A stretch of DNA of 53,007 bases. Origin: Candidatus Methanoperedens nitratireducens. GTDB lineage: Archaea; Halobacteriota; Methanosarcinia; Methanosarcinales; Methanoperedenaceae. This document shows, one piece after another, positions 43,988-52,784 of the stretch; the first letter of the stretch is position 1; each line of letters opens with the position of its first letter. The position numbers and the translations under genes were made by a program. The notes under the pieces are model-generated. The model saw only the letters and a program-made list of their open reading frames with translations, made no database searches and was not told where the DNA came from. The stretch covers positions 419,755 through 472,761 of the forward strand of contig NZ_JMIY01000002.1 in assembly GCF_000685155.1 (NCBI RefSeq). Reading direction: 5' to 3'.

Positions 43988-44170
43988 ATGATTATAAAAA
44001 CAGTACTTATATTGCTGTTAACGGTGCTGGCTCTGACAGGGTTACCAGAGGCTTTGGCAAGCCCAGCCTATCTGGGTGTATTCAACACAAAATATAATAC
44101 TTCAGGAACGAGGCTTGACACTTGCGATGTTTGCCATACTACCGGGGCAAATCTGAATCCGTGCCCGTAA
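43988..44170 (+). CDS. short exported CxxCH peptide, probably truncated
   Basis: 60 residues. Signal peptide (about 4-25, LLLTVLALTGLPEALASPAY) and one haem-c-like motif DTCDVCHTTGANLNP near 44-58, then a stop. The first 25 residues and the region around the motif resemble the CxxCH/PGF-CTERM protein at 27299-27844 (LARPEYLSN...CGTCHVNP). The TPE-rich linker and PGF-CTERM are missing, and none of the other frames continues it, so this is probably a 3'-deleted copy. It may still be expressed. Confidence 0.6.
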   Translation: MIIKTVLILLLTVLALTGLPEALASPAYLGVFNTKYNTSGTRLDTCDVCHTTGANLNPCP

Positions 44171-44210
44171 GAAAAAGTTGAGGTCGGAACAACAGACATA
44201 GGAGTATGAC

Positions 44211-45218
44211 ATGGTGCTGCGTTTAATAGAGGTGGTACTTCCTGAAGAGAACACCCGAGGGATACAGGAGCTGCTCAAAGAGCAGCAGTTGTTAAGCATC
44301 TGGTTCAAGGAGCTGTCTGAAGGACAGATGCTCGTAAGAATTCTTCTTTTAGCAGAGAAAGTCGATGGGGTACTTGATATCCTGGAAAAAAATTTTGGTA
44401 TGATAACCGATTTCAGGATAATAATTCTTCCTGTAGAAGCTACTATGCCAAGACCGGCTGAAGAAAAGCCGCCGAAAAAGGAGGGAACTGAGCCTGAGAA
44501 AAAGTCTAATGCAGATCGAATCAGTCGTGAAGAGCTGTACACGGATATAACAGGTTCAACCAGGCTTTCAAATGTATACGTCGCAATGATCCTTCTTTCC
44601 TCCATAGTTGCCGCGTTCGGTCTATTGAAAAACAATATAGCTGTTATAATAGGAGCGATGGTCATCGCACCGATGCTGGGACCGAACATGGCTCTATCTC
44701 TTGCTACCACCCTCGGCGATATCGTTTTAGCTCGCACCGCGCTGAAAGCCAGTGCAACAGGGATTCTCATCGCTCTCATTATTTCTGTCTTAGCAGGATT
44801 TATTTTTACAGTCAATCCTGACATCCCGGAGATTGCTTCGAGAACAAAAGTGGAACTTGATGATGTTGCCATTGCCCTGGCATCAGGCAGCGCAGGAGCG
44901 CTCGCATTTACAACCGGAGTCTCTGCTATTCTCATCGGTGTAATGGTAGCGGTGGCATTGCTTCCTCCGCTGGTAACGTTTGGACTGATGCTTGGGTCTG
45001 GAAATGAACAGCTTGCTTCAGGAGCTTTATTGCTGTTCTTTGTAAACATCATCTGCGTCAACCTGGCTGGAGTTATAACCTTTTTAGCCCAGGGTATCCG
45101 TCCAAAAACATGGTGGGAAGCTGATAAAGCGATGAGAATGACACGAATCGCAATTGGACTGTGGATTATACTGTTACTGTCACTCATAATTGTGATTCTT
45201 CTGCTGCAGAAGAGCTAA
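44211..45218 (+). CDS. DUF389 membrane protein (TIGR00341 type)
   Basis: 335 residues. A soluble N-terminal ferredoxin-like region (about 1-105) and acidic/lysine linker precede a DUF389 core with about six TM segments: LSNVYVAMILLSSIVAAFG, IGAMVIAPMLGPNMALSLAT, and the later FTTGVSAILIGVMVAVALLPP. DUF389 proteins are widespread in methanogens and of unknown function; some carry an N-terminal extension like this. GGAG six bases before the ATG. It precedes clpP by 55 bases. Confidence 0.9.
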   Translation: MVLRLIEVVLPEENTRGIQELLKEQQLLSIWFKELSEGQMLVRILLLAEKVDGVLDILEKNFGMITDFRIIILPVEATMPRPAEEKPPKKEGTEPEKKSNADRISREELYTDITGSTRLSNVYVAMILLSSIVAAFGLLKNNIAVIIGAMVIAPMLGPNMALSLATTLGDIVLARTALKASATGILIALIISVLAGFIFTVNPDIPEIASRTKVELDDVAIALASGSAGALAFTTGVSAILIGVMVAVALLPPLVTFGLMLGSGNEQLASGALLLFFVNIICVNLAGVITFLAQGIRPKTWWEADKAMRMTRIAIGLWIILLLSLIIVILLLQKS

Positions 45219-45273
45219 AGAAAAACGGTTAATACATGCAAGATGATTAATACAAAAAATTGGAGGACGAGCA

Positions 45274-45879
45274 ATGGCAGCTCCTAAGACACTTTATGTA
45301 GCGCATGGTACGCAGTCAGTGGATATTTATTCGCGCCTCCTGGACGACCAGATAATATTCCTTACAGGTGAAATTAATGATGATACAGCAGAAAGCATCA
45401 TAGCACAGCTTCTTTATCTGGAATCAAAAGACTTCGAGGGCGATATCCAGATATATATAAACAGCCCTGGAGGATTAATTACCTCAGGTCTTGCCATTTA
45501 TGATGCCATGCAGTGCATCTCCTGCAGTGTTGCTACCATCTGTGTTGGTCAGGCCTCCTCGATGGCAGCAGTTCTACTGGCAGCAGGGACTAAGGAAAAA
45601 AGGATGGCATTTCCTGATGCACGAATGATGATACACCAGCCCCTGGGCGGTGCGCAGGGACAGGCATCTGATATCGAGATCCAGGCGAAAGAGATGAGCA
45701 GGGTCAAGAAGCGCATGAACGAAATCTTAGTATATCACACAGGTCAGCCTATGGAGGTCATCGAGAGAGATACTGACAGGGATTTCTTCCTGACAGCAGA
45801 AGAAGCTACAAAATATGGATTGATAGATAGAATAGTGAGGGCCGGGGAAGGAATAGTAAAACGAATAAAGAGATCCTGA
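45274..45879 (+). CDS. clpP: bacterial-type ClpP serine protease
   Basis: 201 residues, full ClpP length. Catalytic triad Ser96 ([14 protein letters not shown]), His121 (MMIHQPLGG) and Asp170 ([14 protein letters not shown]). The N-terminal loop [15 protein letters not shown] is like bacterial ClpP, and [16 protein letters not shown] is intact. ClpP normally assembles as a tetradecamer driven by ClpX or ClpA. No Clp ATPase is in this window and ClpP is uncommon in archaea, which rely on the proteasome and LonB. Transfer from bacteria is likely. It may act alone or with a partner elsewhere. Confidence 0.95.
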   Translation: MAAPKTLYVAHGTQSVDIYSRLLDDQIIFLTGEINDDTAESIIAQLLYLESKDFEGDIQIYINSPGGLITSGLAIYDAMQCISCSVATICVGQASSMAAVLLAAGTKEKRMAFPDARMMIHQPLGGAQGQASDIEIQAKEMSRVKKRMNEILVYHTGQPMEVIERDTDRDFFLTAEEATKYGLIDRIVRAGEGIVKRIKRS

Positions 45880-45892
45880 ATGAAGGCGGAGC

Positions 45893-46579
45893 ATGATTGA
45901 AAAAAACATAGCATTGAAAACAGACTTCTTTGGGAAAGAGTATGTTTTTGAGAAACTGAATCCATTTACAGTCAAAATCACCTCTGAAACGCAGCACACC
46001 ATCACAAGCTTTTCCGGGGAATTATCTGTTGATATGGAAAAGGATTTTTATGAAAGACCCTATCTGATAAAATTCAAGGATAGCCTGCACCTCTCCGCCA
46101 GATCACAGCTCAAGTTCTTCTTAAAACTTCCTCTTATCACAAAACTTGTGCTTAAGAACAATAGAAAATCAATTGAGATAGACCGGCATATCGAACATAA
46201 GAGGAAGGCGTGGCACGGCGAGGTTCACAGAGGTACACTCTGCACATATGTAGAGGCAGAGTTTGCATTCGAACCTTTCTCAATACAGGATGCCCTTGTG
46301 CCTTTAAGAATCGTCAATAGAAGCGACGTTACAAGAGAGATATCGAAGATAGTGATTGAACCAGAGAACCTGTTACTTGTAAAAGGAGATAATGGTCTTT
46401 TTACAAATAAGGTATACATACTTGTCGTATCTTCGAATGCGTTCGGTGTGGAATACGGTACTGAAACTACTGCCAGGGTAATTAATCCGCGAACAATAAT
46501 AGACCTGAAGATTTCCATAGCCAAGACCGTTTTAATAAGATTTGACAGGTTTGGTATTGCAAGGGAGCTGGGACTATGA
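45893..46579 (+). CDS. DUF432 protein next to MscS
   Basis: 228 residues, beta-rich, no signal or membrane span. It has the DUF432 pattern seen in archaea (RPYLIKFKDSLHLSARSQLKFFLKLPL, then a central HRGTLCTYVEAEFAF and a terminal strand run). DUF432 genes are commonly beside mechanosensitive-channel genes, as here, where its stop overlaps the MscS start by 4 bases. It is likely a channel-associated or osmotic-sensing partner; the mechanism is unknown. Confidence 0.85.
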   Translation: MIEKNIALKTDFFGKEYVFEKLNPFTVKITSETQHTITSFSGELSVDMEKDFYERPYLIKFKDSLHLSARSQLKFFLKLPLITKLVLKNNRKSIEIDRHIEHKRKAWHGEVHRGTLCTYVEAEFAFEPFSIQDALVPLRIVNRSDVTREISKIVIEPENLLLVKGDNGLFTNKVYILVVSSNAFGVEYGTETTARVINPRTIIDLKISIAKTVLIRFDRFGIARELGL

Positions 46580-47397
46580 TCGATACATTATATGATGTTT
46601 ACTCACAGTACACAACAATAATCAAGGCCATACTGATATTAGTGATAGGGCTAATTATCTCAAAGATCATTTCAAATGTATCAGGTAAACTTGTAACATC
46701 AAAACTCGGAGGTCACATAGGGAGTGTGACCAAGAATATCTTATTTTATGTGCTTGTAGTGGTAACAATCATCGTATTCCTGGGAACATTTGATATCAAT
46801 CTCACAGGAATACTGGCTGCAGCAGGAATACTGGGCATTGTTATAGGCTTTGCTGCCCAGACATCGGTTTCCAATATAATCTCAGGGTTCTTCCTTATTG
46901 CTGACAAGCCTTTTGAGATCGGCGAAGTAATAGAGATCGACGGACAGGGCGGCCATGTTCTCGATATTAGCCTTCTATCAACAACAATAAGAACCTTTGA
47001 TAACCGGTATATGAGAATTCCGAACTCTACTGTTGCAAATGCAAGAATAGTGAATCTATCAAGATATGAAATAAGGAGACTTGATATAACAGTTGGGATC
47101 GCTTATAAAGAAAATATACAAAAGGCACTTGAAGTACTGGATTCAGTGGTTAAAAATCATGAGAATGTTCTTTTAGAGCCTGAGCCGTTCATCCTTATTA
47201 CGCGATTCGGAGAATACAGCATCGATTTTGAGATTCGTGCCTGGATACCGAGATCTGAGCTTTTCACAACAAGGACTGAGCTTATAAAAGGTATCAAGAA
47301 TGCCTTTGACGAGGCCGGAATTGAAATACCCTTTCCCCATAGAACGGTGTATTTTGGTGATAATAAAACGGCTGAAATAGATTCACCCAAAAGGTAG
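46576..47397 (+). CDS. small-conductance mechanosensitive channel (MscS family)
   Basis: 273 residues. Three TM segments (about 15-35, 55-75, 85-115), the last with the glycine/alanine-rich pore pattern GILAAAGILGIVIGFAAQTSVSNIISGFFLI, followed by the beta domain (FEIGEVIEIDGQGGHVLDISLLST) and C-terminal alpha/beta domain. This releases solutes under hypo-osmotic stress. Coupled to DUF432. Confidence 0.95.
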   Translation: MIDTLYDVYSQYTTIIKAILILVIGLIISKIISNVSGKLVTSKLGGHIGSVTKNILFYVLVVVTIIVFLGTFDINLTGILAAAGILGIVIGFAAQTSVSNIISGFFLIADKPFEIGEVIEIDGQGGHVLDISLLSTTIRTFDNRYMRIPNSTVANARIVNLSRYEIRRLDITVGIAYKENIQKALEVLDSVVKNHENVLLEPEPFILITRFGEYSIDFEIRAWIPRSELFTTRTELIKGIKNAFDEAGIEIPFPHRTVYFGDNKTAEIDSPKR

Positions 47398-47448
47398 TAA
47401 GCTAGAAAAGCTTTATATGTTTTAAAATAACCTTGATGCGAAGAAGCT

Positions 47449-48537
47449 ATGAACGCACTTGATTTAATAAAAGACTCTAGAAAATTCGCAAAAGGAATGA
47501 GAATATTGCTGGAACAATCTGATGAAATTTCAACCGGGACAACGCCTTCTGAGGTAGTTTACAGTGAGGATAGGATGAGGCTTATCCATTATATCCCCAG
47601 GGTAGAAAGACCACATCCAGTTCCGGTACTCATAGTATATGCACTTGTAAACCGGTATTATATCCTGGACCTCCAGCCGGATAAAAGTGTGATAAAGAAG
47701 TTGCTGGATGAGGGCCTTGATGTCTATATCATTGACTGGGGATATCCCTCAGGCTCTGATAGATACCTTACACTTGATGATTATGTGAACGGCTATATAA
47801 ACAATGCTGTGGACAGGATCAGGGAAATATCTGGACTTGATAAGATCACGCTCCTGGGCGTATGTCAGGGAGGGACCCTCTCAGTAATGTATGCCTCATT
47901 GCATCCTGAGAAGGTGGAAAATCTTGTTACCCTTGTGGCACCTGTAGATTTTGATACAGATAAAGGACTTCTTAACATCTGGGCAAAGAGCACAGATGTG
48001 GATAAGATCGTGGATTACTATGGTATAGTGCCAGGGGACTTATTGAATATGGGATTCCTGCTTCTGGACCCGTTCAGACTTACGATTGATAAGTATGCAA
48101 GTATGTTCGAGCGCATAGAATGCAAACCGAATGATATAGAATGCCAGCGCAGGAATGAGGAGATCATCAAGAATTTCCTCAGAATGGAAAAATGGATATT
48201 CGACAGTCCCGGTCAGGCAGGTGAAGCCTACAGGCAGTTCATGAAAGATTGCTACCAGAAGAACCTTCTTATAAAAAACGAGATGAAGCTTGATGGAAAG
48301 AGGATCGATCTGAAAAATATAACCATGCCTCTGCTCAATGTCATGGCAGAGGCCGATCATCTGGTTCCCAATGAGGCAAGTATACCGCTGACTGATGCGG
48401 TATCGAGCCAGGATAAGGAGGCGCTGATCTTCCCGACAGGACACATAGGTATCTTTGTTGGCTCCAAATCCCAGAGAGAGGTCGTCCCAAAGATTGCGCA
48501 GTGGTTAAAACCGAGGTCTCTTTATAATCTATCCTGA
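47449..48537 (+). CDS. phaC: class III polyhydroxyalkanoate synthase catalytic subunit
   Basis: 362 residues, alpha/beta hydrolase. Lipase-like box GVCQGG with nucleophile Cys139, Asp303 (VMAEADHLVP) and His332 (FPTGHIGIFVG). It matches PhaC of the class III (PhaEC) type in length and in MNALDLIKDSRK...RLIHYIP. Class III PhaC needs PhaE, which is not in this window. The gene stands alone in its run, 51 bases after mscS, with its own likely promoter (TTTATATGTTTTAAAATAA). PHA storage is a known trait of Methanoperedens-type archaea; the other pha genes must be elsewhere. Confidence 0.92.
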   Translation: MNALDLIKDSRKFAKGMRILLEQSDEISTGTTPSEVVYSEDRMRLIHYIPRVERPHPVPVLIVYALVNRYYILDLQPDKSVIKKLLDEGLDVYIIDWGYPSGSDRYLTLDDYVNGYINNAVDRIREISGLDKITLLGVCQGGTLSVMYASLHPEKVENLVTLVAPVDFDTDKGLLNIWAKSTDVDKIVDYYGIVPGDLLNMGFLLLDPFRLTIDKYASMFERIECKPNDIECQRRNEEIIKNFLRMEKWIFDSPGQAGEAYRQFMKDCYQKNLLIKNEMKLDGKRIDLKNITMPLLNVMAEADHLVPNEASIPLTDAVSSQDKEALIFPTGHIGIFVGSKSQREVVPKIAQWLKPRSLYNLS

Positions 48538-48550
48538 ATTTCCTGAGATA

Positions 48551-49735
48551 TCACAGGAATGTAAGAACGCGGTTTGCATGGCATAGTATCGGGTCTGGCG
48601 CCAGTATTCCTCTGTACTGCTTTGCCCTGAACCTGCACCCACCCCTGCAATCACGAATGATCTTACAATCGCGGCAATCAAGCTTATCAAGCGTCCATAA
48701 ATAATCTCTACATACCTTTGCCCATGCTGCTTTAAGATCATTAACATTCCCTACCTGGTTATCTTCAAAAAAACCGCATTTACTGACAGTACCATCAGAC
48801 GAGACGGCACAGAGATGCGATCCGCATGTATAATCGCCGCTGCTCTCATGTGTTCCGGCACCGAACCCATACTTTAAGAACAGTGCCGCCTCCTCATTAT
48901 CAGGTATGTAATCCGGGTTATCCTTTAGATTCCCGGTAGCGCAGGGTACGTCAACACCCCATGACAGGATATTCAGATCAGAAAAAAGCCTTTGCATCTC
49001 CTCGAATTCTTCCATGTTGTATCTGTGTACCATTGTAGCGATAGAAACAGGTATATCGAAACTCTGAAGATTGGAAATACCGCGCATGGCTTTATCATAA
49101 GTACCCCTTCCTCGCAAAAGATCGTGCGCCCTGATGCCATCTATACTGACCTGTACCTCGTCCACATATTCTGAGAGTTCTTCAGCCTGCTTTTCGCCAA
49201 TCAGGGTTCCATTTGAGAGGACTACTGTCCTGAGTTCATAGGAAGCCAGAATTTCCATAAGCTTCCAGAATCCAGAGTGCAGAAATGGTTCTCCACCTGT
49301 GATCATGAGTTTAAGCCCGCCCATGTTCTCAAATTGCGAGACTGCCCTCTCAAACATGTCTATTTCAATTTCTTTATTCCCTTTTTCAAGATAGCAGTGC
49401 CTGCATGCAAGGTTGCATTTGTTGGTAATGCTTAATAGAAGATACCGAAGGGATGGTACGGCTGATTGCTCTGCTCTGATCTCTCTTATCTGAGGAATCT
49501 CCTGCATCTGGATTATGCCTTCGCTCAGCATATAATCAATGGCTTCCCGATCCTCGCCAATGTCCAGGATCAGGTTTGAGAGAGGAGTTCCACCATCGCA
49601 TTTTTTCAAGAAAAAAAACGCCTCATCATCCAGTTCATATAGCTCATCATCAGGTATATTATAGATATATGGACTCTCAAGCTTTCTCAGTACAAAACCA
49701 GGTGCAAGTACGGGAAAAAACTCATTTGAGGACAT
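48551..49735 (-). CDS. radical SAM-SPASM protein with N-terminal PqqD/RRE-like domain
   Basis: 394 residues. Residues about 1-80 resemble PqqD, the RiPP-recognition element (LAPGFVLRKLESPYIYNIP...YELDDEAFFFL). The radical SAM core has CNLACRHC (Cys107, Cys111, Cys114), GGEPFLHSG and SIDGIRAHDLLRG. A C-terminal SPASM-like cysteine cluster follows (CGSHLCAVSSDGTVSKCGFF, CRDCKIIRDCRGGC). This architecture is typical of maturases of ribosomal peptides. The ATG lies inside the end of a 58-codon gene immediately upstream, which is a candidate substrate or partner. Confidence 0.92.
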   Translation of the reverse strand: MSSNEFFPVLAPGFVLRKLESPYIYNIPDDELYELDDEAFFFLKKCDGGTPLSNLILDIGEDREAIDYMLSEGIIQMQEIPQIREIRAEQSAVPSLRYLLLSITNKCNLACRHCYLEKGNKEIEIDMFERAVSQFENMGGLKLMITGGEPFLHSGFWKLMEILASYELRTVVLSNGTLIGEKQAEELSEYVDEVQVSIDGIRAHDLLRGRGTYDKAMRGISNLQSFDIPVSIATMVHRYNMEEFEEMQRLFSDLNILSWGVDVPCATGNLKDNPDYIPDNEEAALFLKYGFGAGTHESSGDYTCGSHLCAVSSDGTVSKCGFFEDNQVGNVNDLKAAWAKVCRDYLWTLDKLDCRDCKIIRDCRGGCRFRAKQYRGILAPDPILCHANRVLTFL

Positions 49736-49898
49736 CTTCTATCGCTTCTGGAGTGATCATGCCCCGTTCCAGCATCGCCTTCAAAACTTTGAATGCAGCA
49801 CACTCAAGCTGGACATCATCTTCCCTGAAGAACTCGCAGTGTGTACAGATAAGTGCTACATAGGGATTATTCTCATTTTTTATCAAAGGATAAACCAA
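49722..49898 (-). CDS. small cysteine-containing protein overlapping the radical SAM gene
   Basis: 58 residues beginning MVYPLIKNENNPYVALICTH. It has cysteines at 18, 21 and 33 (ICTHCEFF...LECAAF) and a helical C-terminal half ending PEAIEDVLK. The TTG at 49898 is six bases after the tautomerase stop, and the last codons overlap the radical SAM start (14 bases), so the two are translationally coupled. It could be a RiPP precursor, a small metal-binding protein or an accessory subunit. It has no known leader motif. Confidence 0.6.
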   Translation of the reverse strand: MVYPLIKNENNPYVALICTHCEFFREDDVQLECAAFKVLKAMLERGMITPEAIEDVLK

Positions 49899-49903
49899 CT
49901 CAA

Positions 49904-50095
49904 TCAGACTTTTCTATCAGAGATTAACTGGCCGCCTACGGATACGTTCTCAGGCTGGGTCTCTTTAATCAGAACCACAATCGATTCTACAGGCAATTTG
50001 TAAGCCTCTACTGCAGCCTCTGTCATCTCTTTTACAAGCTTTCTCTTTATCTCAGTATCATTTATCTGTGGTCCATCTATGGTAATAAGCGGCAT
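49904..50095 (-). CDS. 4-oxalocrotonate tautomerase family protein
   Basis: 63 residues, normal for the family. The initiator methionine is followed by the catalytic Pro1 (MPLITIDGPQI), then KLVKEMTEAAVEAYKLP and IVVLIKETQPENVSVGG. Acts as a small oligomeric tautomerase or related enzyme. It is between the TrpRS gene and the small cysteine-containing gene, all on the minus strand with short gaps, so a common transcript is likely; a functional link to the radical SAM protein is not evident. Confidence 0.92.
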   Translation of the reverse strand: MPLITIDGPQINDTEIKRKLVKEMTEAAVEAYKLPVESIVVLIKETQPENVSVGGQLISDRKV

Positions 50096-50140
50096 TCTTT
50101 CACCACTTCTCTGATGTATGTTCCAATTATTTAACTTTTA

Positions 50141-51433
50141 TTATCTTACCTGCAGCCCGAACTCACCTAACTTCTCTTTTGCAAGCTCCCTCTTCTCCTG
50201 ATGCTCTTTTAGGAACTCTCGCATCAGGTCTGCAGCATATTTCTTGCACCTGCCGCAGACACGCGTTCCGCCCACGCAGTCCTTATAGTAATCCATGAGC
50301 TCTTTATCATCCTCAACAAGATGATAGAGCAAAAGCTCATACACAGTGCACTGCTCTGGCTCACCGCCAAGCCTTTTCTGCTCCTCAAGCGTTACCCTCC
50401 CGCCTGTCTTTGCGCGCATGACCTTCTTTGCGCCCTCATCAGGTGTATCTGTGAGGGCAATATAGCTCTCAGGTATGCTGCTTGACATCTTTCCACCCTG
50501 AAGCCCTGTCATGAACTTGTGATATGTGGATGCAGGAGGCATGAAGGCATAACCACCATGCTTTAACTCTACTTCACGAACCACGGATTCTACTTCCTGG
50601 AGATCGCGGGCAAAAATATCCACATGCTCTTCATAAAGTTTGCCTCCGGTACGCTTTGCGATCTCAAGGAGGGCTCCCTTCAAAGCCGCCTTGCCCCGCA
50701 CGCTTATATATGCTCCCTCTGCGCCCGATCGCTCTTCCACAATGAACATGTTCATCTTATACGCAAGACCACGGGTCAGCCTGATGTGCGGGTCCTGATC
50801 TGCGCCCACAGGAATGACCACGGGCTTTGGCCCTCCAGAATCCTTTAACTGGGGATGGAGTATGTCTGCGCTCTGCGTCAGGACGCTTACCATGTGTGCT
50901 ATATTCGTCTCACCGCTGAAACCATACACTGCTGAGAGCTCTGAGAAATTGGCCTTTATACCAAGCTCAAATGCCAGGTCTTTTACAGGGTCTGATCCTG
51001 ACTGGAAATAGATATGGCCGCCAGGCTCAAAGCCAAGCGCGATTGCACTTAGAATATATTCGTTTATGCCCAGTTCCCTGCATTTCTCCCATGATATACC
51101 CCTTACTGCATGCGCTTCCCTGTCTGCAATGGCCAGGTAAGCATCCCCGCCATGCTTCTGGTGCCATATGATCTCTTCCATCACCATCTTATGTCCAAGA
51201 TGCACCCTGCCAGAGGGCATGAAGCCTGAGAGGGCAGCAAAAGGCTTACCTTTTAGCATGGCATCCAGGATTGATTCATAGCTTCTGTGCCCGAAAATAA
51301 CATGCCTTCGCATGTATCTGTGCGGATCTGGTATTCTTCCAAGAAGCTCATTGAACCTTGATATCCCGAACTCATCAAATAGCTTTGAGTAATTATCGAT
51401 TCTAACTGCGCCCCATGGATCAAGTGTTGTCAT
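50141..51433 (-). CDS. trpS: tryptophanyl-tRNA synthetase, archaeal type
   Basis: 430 residues, class Ic synthetase of the archaeal/eukaryotic form that charges tRNA-Trp. The HIGH-like motif is [12 protein letters not shown] near 89-100; the KMSKS-like motif is [12 protein letters not shown] near 305-315. Also seen are [15 protein letters not shown] and the C-terminal [18 protein letters not shown] with a small cysteine motif. The N-terminus [17 protein letters not shown] is the archaeal start. No anomaly. Confidence 0.97.
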   Translation of the reverse strand: MTTLDPWGAVRIDNYSKLFDEFGISRFNELLGRIPDPHRYMRRHVIFGHRSYESILDAMLKGKPFAALSGFMPSGRVHLGHKMVMEEIIWHQKHGGDAYLAIADREAHAVRGISWEKCRELGINEYILSAIALGFEPGGHIYFQSGSDPVKDLAFELGIKANFSELSAVYGFSGETNIAHMVSVLTQSADILHPQLKDSGGPKPVVIPVGADQDPHIRLTRGLAYKMNMFIVEERSGAEGAYISVRGKAALKGALLEIAKRTGGKLYEEHVDIFARDLQEVESVVREVELKHGGYAFMPPASTYHKFMTGLQGGKMSSSIPESYIALTDTPDEGAKKVMRAKTGGRVTLEEQKRLGGEPEQCTVYELLLYHLVEDDKELMDYYKDCVGGTRVCGRCKKYAADLMREFLKEHQEKRELAKEKLGEFGLQVR

Positions 51434-51498
51434 ATGGAATCTTTTCTACTAAAAACTCTTACAGATATGTAAAGCTTATTATGGTTTGAGTGAACTGA

Positions 51499-51529
51499 TT
51501 TAAAATCGGGAGTTTGTACTCACCCCTTG
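51499..51529 (-). repeat. 30-bp relic of the TnpB-element left end at the 3' end of phoU
   Basis: On the minus strand this matches the left end of the TnpB element at 36353 in 27 of 30 positions (shared CAAGGGGTGAG and CTCCCGATTTTAA). Two of the three differences are a matched pair: stem GAGC-GCAA-GCTC becomes GAGT-ACAA-ACTC, keeping base pairing. The match includes the phoU stop codon (51520-51522). The outer CCCCTTG arm is absent. Confidence 0.6.
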
Positions 51530-52554
51530 CCCCCGTTTTTCCTATCATTAAAAGTCATGGTACCTGCCGACATATTAATAGCTATCTCGGCTATATCCCC
51601 GCTGTAACTTGCTATTCTCTCAATGCTATCAAGCATCGTTTTCTGAAGGATAGCAGACTGGATATTTTTTGGCTGGAGTAATTCGTTTGAAATATCAGAA
51701 TGGTATTTTTTAACCTCTTTTAACTCCTGGAATATCCTCTCAGCCATTGCATGATCTCTTGTAAACAGTGCATGGACTGACCTTTCGAAAATTACAACTA
51801 TACTACTGTTAAGTTTTATAAAATCATCAAGCTGTGCATTCCCCTGAACCTCGATTAACTGGATATAGCTTTTTGCTATGTTCTCAATATGGTCTGCAAT
51901 TCGCTCAAGCACTTTGACCGCGATCCTGTAGCCCAGGCAGTCCCTCTGGTTCTCTATTCCGAGCTTCTCTGCTATCTGCTGGTATTCCACAGCGCTCTTA
52001 AGCTGCCTGACGACTAAAAAATAAAGCCTGTCGATCTCCCGCTCTCTCACTATTACGTCTTTTGCAAGTCCTATATCCATGGTCTTCAAAGCCCTGCCAA
52101 GATCAAGAAGCATTGACCTGTTAATAGAGTACATTCTCTGGAGTATCTGCATGGATGTCATGCGTTTGTAATCAACCATTATCTCAAGGGTCATAGAGTC
52201 GTCCGTATCCTCAACTATCTCTATGCCTATAAGATAATCAAGCATCTTCCGTATGCTCTTTCTATAGGGGAGATGATCTTTCCTGTCCAGCTTGATCCTG
52301 ATCGTATCATAGCCCACAAGATAGAAGGCAATAATCATGCGCTCAAGGGCTTCGCTTGATATCAGTTGTGAGATCCTGACCTCTTTTACTCTTGATTCTT
52401 TTTCTGTGATACTTGTCTCGATCAGTAAAGAGCCGCCCTGCTCTGTAACTACAAGAGAGTCCCCTGCTTTTAGATTGGCCTTCTTGACCCATTTTTTCGG
52501 CAGCGAGATCACATAGGTTGAGCCCCCGCTTACGTAAACTTTCCGTGTTTCCAT
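51520..52554 (-). CDS. AbrB-PhoU regulatory protein
   Basis: 344 residues, a common archaeal architecture. N-terminal SpoVT-AbrB DNA-binding domain (METRKVYVSGGSTYVISLPKKWV, residues 1-48) followed by two PhoU helical bundles (about 110-330, with ERIADHIENIAKSYIQ and DSIERIASYSGDIAEIAIN). This is a likely metal-binding phosphate-status regulator. The gene starts at ATG 52554 with GGAG upstream and a TATATATAG box near 52590-52600. Its last few codons (GGKG) and stop come from an element-derived sequence. Confidence 0.92.
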   Translation of the reverse strand: METRKVYVSGGSTYVISLPKKWVKKANLKAGDSLVVTEQGGSLLIETSITEKESRVKEVRISQLISSEALERMIIAFYLVGYDTIRIKLDRKDHLPYRKSIRKMLDYLIGIEIVEDTDDSMTLEIMVDYKRMTSMQILQRMYSINRSMLLDLGRALKTMDIGLAKDVIVREREIDRLYFLVVRQLKSAVEYQQIAEKLGIENQRDCLGYRIAVKVLERIADHIENIAKSYIQLIEVQGNAQLDDFIKLNSSIVVIFERSVHALFTRDHAMAERIFQELKEVKKYHSDISNELLQPKNIQSAILQKTMLDSIERIASYSGDIAEIAINMSAGTMTFNDRKNGGKG

Positions 52555-52652
52555 GATATTTTCTCCTTGTTATACTGATATTTTATAGTATATATAGATT
52601 ATTTGGAGAAAATATATAACTTTGTGAGAAGAATATAGATTAGGTGATAGAA

Positions 52653-52784
52653 ATGAAAGAGATTTTGAAAAAAACATTAACGTGCAGAGCACGATATTAT
52701 TTGCTCAAAGAGGAATTTCAGGAAATGGATAGAGAAGATAAAGAGTTGTACCTGTTCCTGCGCGGTGGTTTTGCTGCCAAGTGA
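52653..52784 (+). CDS. small basic hypothetical protein (43 aa)
   Basis: 43 residues beginning MKEILKKTLTCRARYYLLKE and ending LFLRGGFAAK, helical and charged. The start is supported by GGTGAT (a strong archaeal ribosome site) at 52643-52648, five bases before the ATG. Transcribed divergently from phoU, both with TATA-like A/T boxes between. No family recognised. Confidence 0.5.
   Translation: MKEILKKTLTCRARYYLLKEEFQEMDREDKELYLFLRGGFAAK

Noticed and set aside
44102-45187. 361-codon open frame on the minus strand
   Set aside because: Antisense shadow of DUF389; serine-rich composition without motif, while the plus-strand protein has a clear family pattern.
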